DNA of 64,000 nucleotides from an uncultured Sphingomonadales bacterium. Its GTDB lineage: Bacteria; Pseudomonadota; Alphaproteobacteria; Sphingomonadales; Sphingomonadaceae. Shown piece after piece: positions 44,431-51,400 of the stretch (positions are counted from its first letter, which is position 1; each line of letters starts with the position of its first letter). The position numbers and the translations under genes were made by a program. Location: positions 1 through 64,000 of the forward strand of contig CAIJLZ010000004.1 in assembly GCA_903821605.1 (NCBI GenBank). Direction: 5' to 3'. The notes under the pieces were generated by a model. That model was given only the letters and a program-made list of their open reading frames with translations. It was not told the origin of the DNA and did not search any database.

Positions 44431-45654
44431 ATGGTTGATCGCATGGCACAACAAAGCAAGGCAGCGGAGATGCCGGGGACAGTGGTAGATGGCCACCGGC
44501 TCGACCTGTTGCCGTGCGGGCCGGACCGTTTCAACGCGCTCTTGGCCCTGATCGATAGCGCCACGCGCGAACTGCAACTGTTCTTCTACATTGTCACCGA
44601 TGACGATCACGGGGCGATGCTTCGCGATTCGCTGGTCCGCGCCTGTGAGCGCCATGTCGCAGTTACGCTGCTGGTCGACGGCTTTGGCAGTGAACAACTG
44701 CCCGACAGTTGGTTCACCCCATTGCGGGCAAGCGGCGCGCGCTGCGCCCGGTTCCTGCCCGGCTGGGGACGTAAATATGTACTACGCAACCACCAGAAAC
44801 TGGCGATAGCCGACCGCGCCCGGGTGATACTCGGCGGCTGTAATATCGCCAGCCCCTATTTCACCGAATCGAGCGATGGCGATAATTGGACCGATTTGAT
44901 GGTCAGGGTCGAAGGGCCCCGGGTCGCGGCACTGGCCGCTTATTTCGACGATCTCGACCGCTGGATCCACAGCCCAAGCTCCGGCCTGCGCTCCTTTCGG
45001 GCACTGCTGCTGCACCATAGCCATCAGCCGCCCGAAGGCCGGGTGCGCTGGCTGTTTTCCGGCCCATTCGCCCGGATCAGTCCGTTCAGCCTTGACCTGC
45101 GCCATCTGGTATCGACCGCCCGGACGATGGACATCGTCGCCGCCTATTTCGCCCCGACGCCGGGCATGATTCGCCGCATGGGCCGCATGGCGCAGCGCGG
45201 GCTGATGCGGATCATCACACCCTCGCGCTCCGATAATCGTATCACCATTCAAGCTGCGCGCCATTGCTATGGCCGCCTGTTGCGCCAGGGGGTGCGGATC
45301 GCGGAATATCAACCGGCGCGCCTGCATATGAAGCTGATCGTGGCCGATGAGCATGTCTATATCGGCTCGGCCAATTTCGACGTGCGCAGCCAGTTCATCA
45401 ATGCCGAACTGATGCTGCGGGTATCGGATGCCGGCTTTGCCGCGCAGGTGCGAAGCCTGATCGATCGGCTGGAAATCGATTCCCGGCCCATCACCCAGGC
45501 AAAGCTCGACCGGGCGAACGGCTTCTGGGGTCGATTGCTTTGGCGGTTAAGCTATTATGTCGTGGTCACGCTCGACCCGACGGTGACGCGGCGCTTGCTT
45601 AGCCGCGTGCTTCAGGCCGAACGCGAACTCGAATCGTCTTTCCACGCCCAGTAA
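44431..45654 (+). CDS. Phospholipase D-like / cardiolipin synthase-like protein
   Basis: The 407-residue protein has two PLD domains with complete HKD motifs: HQKLAIAD (followed by ILGGCNIASPY) and HMKLIVADEHVYIGSANFDVRS. The N-terminus lacks the membrane helices of ClsA and resembles ClsB-type soluble synthases (ALIDSATRELQLFFYIVTDDDHGAMLRDSLVRACERHVAVTLLVDGFGS). The likely role is making cardiolipin or transferring phosphatidyl groups. ATG 44431 is used; 44443 is possible. Its 3' end overlaps that of the convergent phospholipid methyltransferase-like gene by 43 nt. Confidence 0.85.
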   Translation: MVDRMAQQSKAAEMPGTVVDGHRLDLLPCGPDRFNALLALIDSATRELQLFFYIVTDDDHGAMLRDSLVRACERHVAVTLLVDGFGSEQLPDSWFTPLRASGARCARFLPGWGRKYVLRNHQKLAIADRARVILGGCNIASPYFTESSDGDNWTDLMVRVEGPRVAALAAYFDDLDRWIHSPSSGLRSFRALLLHHSHQPPEGRVRWLFSGPFARISPFSLDLRHLVSTARTMDIVAAYFAPTPGMIRRMGRMAQRGLMRIITPSRSDNRITIQAARHCYGRLLRQGVRIAEYQPARLHMKLIVADEHVYIGSANFDVRSQFINAELMLRVSDAGFAAQVRSLIDRLEIDSRPITQAKLDRANGFWGRLLWRLSYYVVVTLDPTVTRRLLSRVLQAERELESSFHAQ

Positions 45655-46268
45655 AGCTGCGCGGGCGGGATATTCCACCACACCATTTCATGATCGATGT
45701 CGGTGAAATGCGGGGCGATAAAGTCCCGCACCTTGGGCGAAAATTGATAGACCAAAAACGCCCCGCCAGACCTGAGCGCCGCCGCCGTATTGGCAGCGAT
45801 GGCCGGGCCGATCCCGGCGGGCAGGGTCGAAAAGGGCAGGCCTGACAACACATAATCAGCATGATCAAAGCCATGCTGGCGAATGATGTCGAGCACATCG
45901 GCGGCGGAACCGAGCACGGGAACAAAACGGCTATCGGCAATATCGCTGGCCAGATAGTCGATGAAATCCGGATTGGTGTCGATTGCGATATAGGTGGCGT
46001 CTGGCGCCATTTTTTCGAGAATCGCCCGGCTGAACGTGCCGACACCGGGACCATATTCGACAAACAGCCGACACGCCTTCCAGTCGACCGGGCCCAACAT
46101 GGTCTCAATCAGCACATCCGATGATGGGATGATCGAACCGACCATCACGGGGTGTTTGAGAAACCCCTTGAAAAACATCGCCCAAGGGCCCGTTCTCTTT
46201 TTCCGAATGCCGGCCTCTTGCAGTGCGGTCCCGTCGGAAAACGTCATTACCATTGCGCCTTGTTGCAT
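45612..46268 (-). CDS. Phospholipid N-methyltransferase-like SAM-dependent enzyme (PmtA-like)
   Basis: The 218-residue class I methyltransferase has motif I VEYGPGVGTFSRAIL, an acidic end of beta2 (YIAIDTNPDF) and the SGLPFSTLP motif IV region. The preceding FFKGFLKHPVMVGSIIPSS segment is typical of PmtA-type phosphatidylethanolamine N-methyltransferases of alphaproteobacteria, which make phosphatidylcholine from PE. Assignment against rRNA dimethyltransferase-like relatives is by this N-terminal pattern. Start MQQGAMVM (46268) is favoured; the track start adds 51 implausible residues. Two predicted sRNA units lie directly upstream on the same strand. Confidence 0.72.
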   Translation of the reverse strand: MQQGAMVMTFSDGTALQEAGIRKKRTGPWAMFFKGFLKHPVMVGSIIPSSDVLIETMLGPVDWKACRLFVEYGPGVGTFSRAILEKMAPDATYIAIDTNPDFIDYLASDIADSRFVPVLGSAADVLDIIRQHGFDHADYVLSGLPFSTLPAGIGPAIAANTAAALRSGGAFLVYQFSPKVRDFIAPHFTDIDHEMVWWNIPPAQLYWAWKDDSSSRSA

Positions 46269-46421
46269 CTTGTATCGCCTTGCGTTGGCAAATGCGGGGG
46301 GCAAAGGCAAGGACAAGACGATCAGCTCACCCCATTTTTCGATGACCGCCCGGTCCCGGGGCGGGACGCAGGACATCGAAGGGCTAGAGGATTTCCTCGA
46401 AAAGCCGCGGCGACGCAGCAC

Positions 46422-46486
46422 AAAAAAGGGCCGGTCGGAAGCCCGACCGGCCTTGAAAGTTTTATAGGAGAGGATGCCTGAAAGGC
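46422..46486 (-). ncRNA. Predicted small RNA 1 (anti-Shine-Dalgarno type), proximal to pmtA-like gene
   Basis: This unit is a near-identical copy of predicted sRNA 2: 57 of 59 nt are the same over the 3' part. From a predicted start near 46486 the minus strand gives a small hairpin GCCU-UUC-AGGC, an unpaired AUCCUCUCCUAUAAAACUUUCAA and a 10-bp terminator stem GGCCGGUCGG/CCGACCGGCC. A U6 tail follows. A -35-like TTGCAC (46521-46516) is followed after 17 nt by CATAAA. CCUCUCCU can pair with ribosome-binding sites. No coding potential is preserved between the copies. The alternative is a 5' attenuator of the methyltransferase gene. Confidence 0.65.
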
Positions 46487-46543
46487 AGGTTCTTTATGTC
46501 GCGCGACTCGATTTTGTGCAAATGCGAAGATGAACATCTCGAA

Positions 46544-46556
46544 TGCAAATTTTGCA
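46544..46556. promoter_or_regulatory. LysR-type T-N11-A box upstream of sRNA 1
   Basis: TGCAAATTTTGCA is a perfect dyad around one central base and fits the LysR-family T-N11-A rule. Its centre lies about 64 nt upstream of the predicted sRNA 1 start, the usual place of a LysR recognition site. The same element recurs 230 nt away at sRNA 2. Confidence 0.55.
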
Positions 46557-46650
46557 TCTTACTTGCGGGCGTGATTGCCCCTAGCGCAAGTCACCGACGG
46601 ACCCTTGCACCATGCGTCCGAAAGACAGGGCTTTTCCGGAACACATGAAC

Positions 46651-46716
46651 AAAAAAAGGGCCGGTCAGAAACCCGACCGGCCTTGAAAGTTTTATAGGAG
46701 AGGATGCCTGAAAGGC
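46651..46716 (-). ncRNA. Predicted small RNA 2 (anti-Shine-Dalgarno type), distal copy
   Basis: This is the tandem sibling of sRNA 1, 230 nt upstream on the same strand. It keeps the GCCUUUCAGGC hairpin, the CCUCUCCUAUAAAACUUUCAA single strand and the terminator GGCCGGUCgGGuuucUGACCGGCC followed by U7. One terminator pair is lost to an A/C mismatch next to the loop. A -35-like TTGCAC (46751-46746) is again 17-19 nt from an AT-containing -10 region (GATATC/TATCAA). Sequence between the -35 and the transcript start is diverged while both flanks are conserved, which argues for selection on two separate elements. Confidence 0.65.
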
Positions 46717-46773
46717 GATTTTGATATCGCACCAACTCGATTATTGTGCAAGTGCGAAGAGCACGTTTCGGGT

Positions 46774-46786
46774 TGCATAATTTGCA
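46774..46786. promoter_or_regulatory. LysR-type T-N11-A box upstream of sRNA 2
   Basis: TGCATAATTTGCA matches the T-N11-A pattern with 5 of 6 symmetric arm positions. It lies about 64 nt upstream of the predicted sRNA 2 start, the same geometry as at sRNA 1. It is also in the divergent promoter region of the LysR gene, 114 nt before its start. Confidence 0.5.
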
Positions 46787-46900
46787 CGCACTACCCATTT
46801 ACAGTTTTACAGTGCACAATCATCCCGTCCGCACCCGCGACCGCATGGCCAACCGCCTGCCGTCAGGGCGCCAGACAGGACGATCGAGGGGAATGCATCA

Positions 46901-47815
46901 ATGCGTCGGTTGCCGCCGCTTTCAGGGATTGAAGCCTTTATCCAGGTCGCCCGCACCGGGTCGATCAAGGCCGCCGCAGAGTCGCTCTTGCTCTCCGCAC
47001 CTGCGCTTTCCCGCCGTATTCAAGGGCTGGAACGCCAATTGGGCCGCCCGTTGTTCGACCGTGTCCATCAGGGCATTCTGCTCAATGCCGATGGCGAGGC
47101 GCTGCTTCACCGCATTGCGCCTGCGCTGGATGCGATGATCGATGCCATTGATGTGACCGTCGGCGGCACAGAAATCCTCCGCCTGCGGATCGGCATGCCG
47201 CCACTTTTTGCATCGCAGCAGATCATCCACCGCCTGCCCGACCTGCGAGAACTGCATCCGACGCTGCATCTTGATATCGACACCGCCCCCCATGCGATGG
47301 CGCGGGTCGGCGAAGGGCTGGATGCCGCGATCGTGCTCGTCCGCTCGGTTGAACCGGCGCTTTACGGTCGGCGTATCGGCGTCAACCATGTCGTCGCCCT
47401 TGCGTCGCCGGACATGGTTAATGGCCCGCATCCGATCAAATCCGTCAAGGATCTGCGTCATCACACCATCTTGATTCACCGCGATATGCCGGAAACGTTT
47501 GACGAATGGCGCGATGCGATGGGCCATCCAGAGGTTGAACCGGCTGCCGTCGATCACATGGATTCGGGCCAGTTGATGCTGGAAGCCGCCGCCCAAGGGT
47601 TGGGGATCGCCTTCATGCTCGATTCCCATCTCAGCGAATGGGATGAGCAGGAACGGTTGGTTCCCTTGTTCACCCGGAAGGTGGCCAGCCCCTATAATTA
47701 TTATTTCACCTGTCGCCGTTCGGCGATGTCGGTGCGCGCCGTCCGGTTGTTCCATGACTGGCTGTTCGATGTGCTGGAAGACGACAAACACCCCGAAACC
47801 GAGGACGCGGTCTAA
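46901..47815 (+). CDS. LysR-family transcriptional regulator
   Basis: The 304-residue protein has an N-terminal LysR HTH (PPLSGIEAFIQVARTGSIKAAAESLLLSAPALSRRIQGLERQLGRPLFDR) and a periplasmic-binding-like effector domain (LRLRIGMPPLFASQQIIHRLPDLRELHPTLHLDIDT...GEGLDAAIVL). The HTH-linker and effector pattern resembles the GcvA-like branch. AGGGGAATGCATCA precedes ATG 46901. It is divergent from two predicted sRNA genes that carry T-N11-A boxes, so they are its likely targets. The effector is unknown. A hairpin terminator follows. Confidence 0.9.
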   Translation: MRRLPPLSGIEAFIQVARTGSIKAAAESLLLSAPALSRRIQGLERQLGRPLFDRVHQGILLNADGEALLHRIAPALDAMIDAIDVTVGGTEILRLRIGMPPLFASQQIIHRLPDLRELHPTLHLDIDTAPHAMARVGEGLDAAIVLVRSVEPALYGRRIGVNHVVALASPDMVNGPHPIKSVKDLRHHTILIHRDMPETFDEWRDAMGHPEVEPAAVDHMDSGQLMLEAAAQGLGIAFMLDSHLSEWDEQERLVPLFTRKVASPYNYYFTCRRSAMSVRAVRLFHDWLFDVLEDDKHPETEDAV

Positions 47816-47822
47816 GGCCCCC

Positions 47823-47856
47823 TGCGGGCACGATCCCGCAATTTCCTTGCTTTTTT
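47823..47856 (+). terminator. Terminator after LysR gene
   Basis: TGCGGG-CACGAT-CCCGCA (47823-47840) forms a 6-bp stem. It is followed by a T-rich ATTTCCTTGCTTTTTT, a plausible rho-independent terminator a few nucleotides after the LysR stop codon. Confidence 0.6.
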
Positions 47857-48052
47857 CGGCCTGCGCCACTAAGAGCGCCGGGTTGATCGGCGGGAAAGAC
47901 CCGTCATGGCAGGGCGAGCATCATGCCCGGCCGGCAGCGTGAACCAAGGATCGGGCCGGATCGGCCTGACAGTCGGGCCGGCATTCAGATCGACATCATG
48001 CCACAGGCATCCCCATTCACGCGGGTTGTCACATGACCCCGCGCCACAGGCG

Positions 48053-48075
48053 CATGGCCGTTGACGACGGCCATG
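48053..48075 (+). promoter_or_regulatory. Hairpin in the leader of the DEAD-box helicase gene
   Basis: CATGGCCGT-TGACG-ACGGCCATG is a perfect 9-bp stem with a 5-nt loop, ending 38 nt before the helicase start codon. The preceding region (47857-48052) shows no gene. A structured leader is common for cold-induced RNA helicases; regulation is inferred. Confidence 0.4.
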
Positions 48076-48113
48076 TTGCGCCCGTCGTCGCCGATTGAAA
48101 GAAGTGACGTTTC

Positions 48114-49451
48114 ATGACCAAATTTACCGACCTCGGCCTTGCCGAACCGATCGAGCGCGCGCTCGCCGCCAAGGGCTATGAACAGCCAACGCCGATTCAG
48201 TTGCAGGCCATTCCGGTGCTGATGCAGCGCCGCGACCTATGCGGCATCGCGCAGACCGGCACCGGCAAGACCGCCGCATTCGCACTGCCGTCGCTGCACC
48301 ACCTCGCGGCCGACCTCAAGCGCCCAATCCCGGCGAGCTGCCGCATGCTGGTGCTCGCCCCGACACGCGAATTGGCCAGCCAGATCGCCGTCAGCTTCCG
48401 CGATTACGCCAAGTTTCTCCGCCTTTCGGTCGATACCGTGTTCGGCGGCGTGCCGATCGGCCGCCAGATCAAGTCGCTATCCCGCGGCATCGACATTCTG
48501 ATCGCGACGCCTGGCCGCCTGCTCGACCTGATTGACCAGAGCGCGCTCAACCTCCGCAACGTCGAGATTTTCGTGCTCGACGAGGCCGATCAGATGCTCG
48601 ATCTCGGCTTCATCCACGCGCTCAAGCGGATCGACAAGCTGCTGCCGAAAAAGCGCCAAAGCCTGTTCTTCTCGGCCACCATGCCCAAGACGATTGCGGA
48701 ACTGGGAGATCGCTTCCTGACCGATCCGGTGCGCGTCTCCGTCACCCCGCCAGCGACCACCGCCGAGCGCGTTGACCAATATGTGACCTACGTCAACCAG
48801 ACGGAAAAGCAGGCGCTGCTGACCCTGACCCTCAAGAACGAGAATATCGAACGCGCGCTGATCTTCACCCGCACCAAGCATGGCGCAGACCGCGTGGTGA
48901 AGCATCTGAACGCCGCCGGTGTTGGGGCCGAGGCGATCCATGGCAATAAAAGCCAGCCGCAGCGCGAACGCGCGCTCAGCCTGTTCCGTTCGGGTTCGAT
49001 CAAATTTCTGGTCGCCACCGATATTGCGGCGCGCGGCATCGATGTTTCGGGCGTGAGCCATGTGTTCAACTTCGAACTGCCGAATGTGGCGGAACAATAT
49101 GTCCACCGCATCGGCCGCACCGCCCGCGCGGGCGCCACCGGCATTGCGATGAGCTATGTCGCCGAGGATGAGCGCGCCTATCTGCGCGGGATTGAAAAGC
49201 TGACCAAGGTCCGCCTGACCCCGGTGCCACTGCCTGCGGATTTTCTGGATCAGGCCCGCTCGCTGCCAAAGCCCGCACAGGCCAAACCAACCGCCCAGCG
49301 TCGCCACGACGAAGCGCGCGGTCGTCCAGCGCAGGGCGCCGGGGCCGGTGCGGCCGATGGCGAACGTCCGCGTCGCCCGTTCCGCCCGAGCCGCAAGCCT
49401 GGTTCGGTGGGCAGCCATAAGGGCGCCGTCCGCAAGGCGGGCGGTCGCTGA
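48114..49451 (+). CDS. DEAD-box ATP-dependent RNA helicase, RhlE-like
   Basis: The 445-residue protein has all core helicase motifs: Q motif (GYEQPTPIQLQAIP), I AQTGTGKT, Ia APTRELA, II DEAD, III SAT, IV ALIFTRTKHGAD, V ATDIAARGIDV and VI HRIGRTARAG. A basic, Arg-rich disordered tail (RRPFRPSRKPGSVGSHKGAVRKAGGR) follows. RhlE-type helicases remodel RNA in ribosome assembly and decay, often under cold. GAAAGAAGTGACG precedes ATG 48114. It is monocistronic and ended by a strong hairpin. Confidence 0.93.
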   Translation: MTKFTDLGLAEPIERALAAKGYEQPTPIQLQAIPVLMQRRDLCGIAQTGTGKTAAFALPSLHHLAADLKRPIPASCRMLVLAPTRELASQIAVSFRDYAKFLRLSVDTVFGGVPIGRQIKSLSRGIDILIATPGRLLDLIDQSALNLRNVEIFVLDEADQMLDLGFIHALKRIDKLLPKKRQSLFFSATMPKTIAELGDRFLTDPVRVSVTPPATTAERVDQYVTYVNQTEKQALLTLTLKNENIERALIFTRTKHGADRVVKHLNAAGVGAEAIHGNKSQPQRERALSLFRSGSIKFLVATDIAARGIDVSGVSHVFNFELPNVAEQYVHRIGRTARAGATGIAMSYVAEDERAYLRGIEKLTKVRLTPVPLPADFLDQARSLPKPAQAKPTAQRRHDEARGRPAQGAGAGAADGERPRRPFRPSRKPGSVGSHKGAVRKAGGR

Positions 49452-49458
49452 ACTGACC

Positions 49459-49492
49459 CATATCCTCCCCATCCAATGATGGGGAGGATATG
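49459..49492. terminator. Strong hairpin between helicase and response regulator genes
   Basis: CATATCCTCCCCATC-CAAT-GATGGGGAGGATATG is a perfect 15-bp hairpin with a 4-nt loop. It lies between the convergent stops (49451 and 49498) and would block both transcripts, although no long T-run follows. Similar CCTCCCCAT hairpins seem common between convergent sphingomonad genes, so it may also be a dispersed repeat. Confidence 0.7.
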
Positions 49493-49497
49493 TGGGT

Positions 49498-50295
49498 TCA
49501 GTGCACGAAGCGCGCGACCACGTCGCGATAGGAGCGGCTGACCTTCACCTGGGCGCCGGACTCCAGCACCAAGAAGCATTCCCCATTGGTATGGGGGCGA
49601 ACCTCGCGCACAAGGTCGAGGTTGACGATGGTCGAACGGTGCACCCGCTGGAATTTGCGCGGATCGAGACGCTTTTCGAGATCCTTCATCGTCTCGCGCA
49701 GGATCAGGCTATTATCCGCCGTATTGATGCACATATAATCACCCGCCGCATCGATCCGTTCGATGGTATCGACATCGACGCGGAAAATCTGCCCGCGATC
49801 CTTGATATTGATAAGCTTTTCATAGCGATTAGCTGAGGGCGATTCACCGTCGGCCATGGTGTCCACGGCATCCGGCGCATGTTCAGCCAGCACTTCCTTC
49901 AGCCGCTCGACCTCCTCAACGCCGCGCTTTTCGGCCAGGCGTTGCCGCACCCGATCAAGCGTATCGGCCAGCCGGTCCACATCAACCGGCTTCATCAGAT
50001 AATCGACGGCCTGCGCCTCAAATGCGCGCAGGGCATGTTCGCCATAGGCCGTGACAAACACGAACAGCGGCGGTTCAATCTCCATCACGCCCTGCACGAC
50101 GGAAAAGCCATCAAAGCCCGGCATCTGGATATCGAGAAAAACGAGATCGGGCTTGTGCGTCTTGATCGCCCGAATCGCCTCACGGCCATTGGAACAGGCC
50201 TCGATAATGTCCACATCGTCGAAATGTTCAAGGCGCAGTCGCAACCCCTGCAAGGCCAGCGGCTCGTCATCGACGATGATCGTTCGGATCGTCAT
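49498..50295 (-). CDS. LytTR-family response regulator
   Basis: The 265-residue protein has a receiver domain with phosphoacceptor D55 (LVFLDIQMPG), acidic pocket VDDEP and KPVD lysine, then a C-terminal LytTR DNA-binding domain (INIKDRGQIFRVDVDTIERIDAAGDYMCINTADNSLILRETMKDLEKRLDPRKFQRVHRSTIVNLDLV). It overlaps the histidine kinase gene by ATGA, so the two form a classical AlgR/LytR-type pair. Target genes are unknown. Confidence 0.95.
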   Translation of the reverse strand: MTIRTIIVDDEPLALQGLRLRLEHFDDVDIIEACSNGREAIRAIKTHKPDLVFLDIQMPGFDGFSVVQGVMEIEPPLFVFVTAYGEHALRAFEAQAVDYLMKPVDVDRLADTLDRVRQRLAEKRGVEEVERLKEVLAEHAPDAVDTMADGESPSANRYEKLINIKDRGQIFRVDVDTIERIDAAGDYMCINTADNSLILRETMKDLEKRLDPRKFQRVHRSTIVNLDLVREVRPHTNGECFLVLESGAQVKVSRSYRDVVARFVH

Positions 50296-51386
50296 GCTGT
50301 TTCCTTCTGGGCTTCACGTTGGAACGGAATGGTGATGCGCACGCCGAAACCATCCGACATATCGGGCAGAATCTCGAAGCTCTGTTCATCACCATAGGCT
50401 TGTTGCAGCCGGTCCCGGATGTTGGTCAAACCGACGCCTGTAGACTCGATGGAACGCGGCGTCGGCGCATTCAAGCCCGGTCCGGTGTCGGTTACGGTGA
50501 TCTGCACCCGGTTGCCGACCAACCGAGCATCAACGCTGATATCGGCCCCTTCCTCCAACGGCGTCACCGCATATTTGATCGCATTTTCGACCAGTGGCTG
50601 GAGCAGCAAAGACGGCAAACGCGCCGTCGAGGCGGCGGGATCAAGCGTGAAATCGGGGCGGAGCCGGTCTTCGAATCGCATCTTCTCAATTTCGAGATAG
50701 AGTTTCAGCGTTTCGAACTCCTGCGCCAGCGTCACCTGCGCGGTCGGCTCATTGGCCAAGGTGTACCGCAGAAAGGAGGACAGGCGGGATAGCATCGCGT
50801 TCGCCCGCTCGGTCTGCTTGAGCAGCACCAACGTCGAAATGCTGTTCAGCGTATTGAACAGGAAATGCGGGTTGAGCTGATAGCGCAGCATCGCCAATTG
50901 CGCGCTGGACGCCTGATTTTCGAGGTGGAGCAGCTGGTCCGCCTGCTTTTCCAGCATCAGGTAGAAGTTGATACCATAATATAGCGCCGACCAACCCAGC
51001 AGCAACATCGCATCAAGCAGAAACGCGCCGAAGAACAAGGGCGCACTCATCCGTTCGCCCGGGCGGTAGAAGGTGATGAACGCCTGCGTCTCGATCATCG
51101 CATAGGCCACCGCCGCCAGCATCAGCACGAAGATCGACATCGTCCAGGTCACGATCGGCTTCTGATCGATCAACCGGCGATAGGATGCCGCCATCAGCAA
51201 GGTCAGCGAATACCCCGCCGCCGTCGAGATCGCCATCGGCACTACGAACAGTAGGTCGACGCCATTGGCAAAGCCGCTTAACGTGCGCAGCACGAAATAA
51301 GCGCCCCAACCGGCCGTCTGCAGCACCCAGAAGGCGCGGTCCTTATCCTCGAAAAAGGGCTGGCGGCGCAGCGGACCCAGGCTCAT
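50292..51386 (-). CDS. Sensor histidine kinase (LytS/HisKA_6-like, five-to-six TM)
   Basis: The 364-residue protein has about five membrane segments in the first 145 residues, a short coiled coil, then the His_kinase box RYQLNPHFLFNTLNSIS with H174. A HATPase_c domain follows (N-box PLVENAIKYAV, G-box DTGPGLN and GVGLTNIRDRL). No extracellular sensor domain is present, so the signal is probably sensed in the membrane. Start 51386 (MSLGPLRRQP) is chosen; it lies 14 nt after the tldD stop. Confidence 0.93.
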   Translation of the reverse strand: MSLGPLRRQPFFEDKDRAFWVLQTAGWGAYFVLRTLSGFANGVDLLFVVPMAISTAAGYSLTLLMAASYRRLIDQKPIVTWTMSIFVLMLAAVAYAMIETQAFITFYRPGERMSAPLFFGAFLLDAMLLLGWSALYYGINFYLMLEKQADQLLHLENQASSAQLAMLRYQLNPHFLFNTLNSISTLVLLKQTERANAMLSRLSSFLRYTLANEPTAQVTLAQEFETLKLYLEIEKMRFEDRLRPDFTLDPAASTARLPSLLLQPLVENAIKYAVTPLEEGADISVDARLVGNRVQITVTDTGPGLNAPTPRSIESTGVGLTNIRDRLQQAYGDEQSFEILPDMSDGFGVRITIPFQREAQKETA

Positions 51387-51400
51387 GGCGGGGACGCCCG

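Noticed and set aside
46465-46530. Plus-strand AGGAGAGG-ATGCCTGAAAGG frames inside both repeats, possible leader peptides
   Set aside because: The frames give 19 and 6 codons in the two copies, and AGGAGAGG is the complement of the anti-Shine-Dalgarno segment; A-runs before and no T-runs after the hairpin favour the minus strand.
46322-46798. Minus-strand ORFs (71 and 79 codons) across the repeated units
   Set aside because: They run through terminator hairpins and their frames are not conserved between the two copies; the DNA conservation fits RNA genes better.
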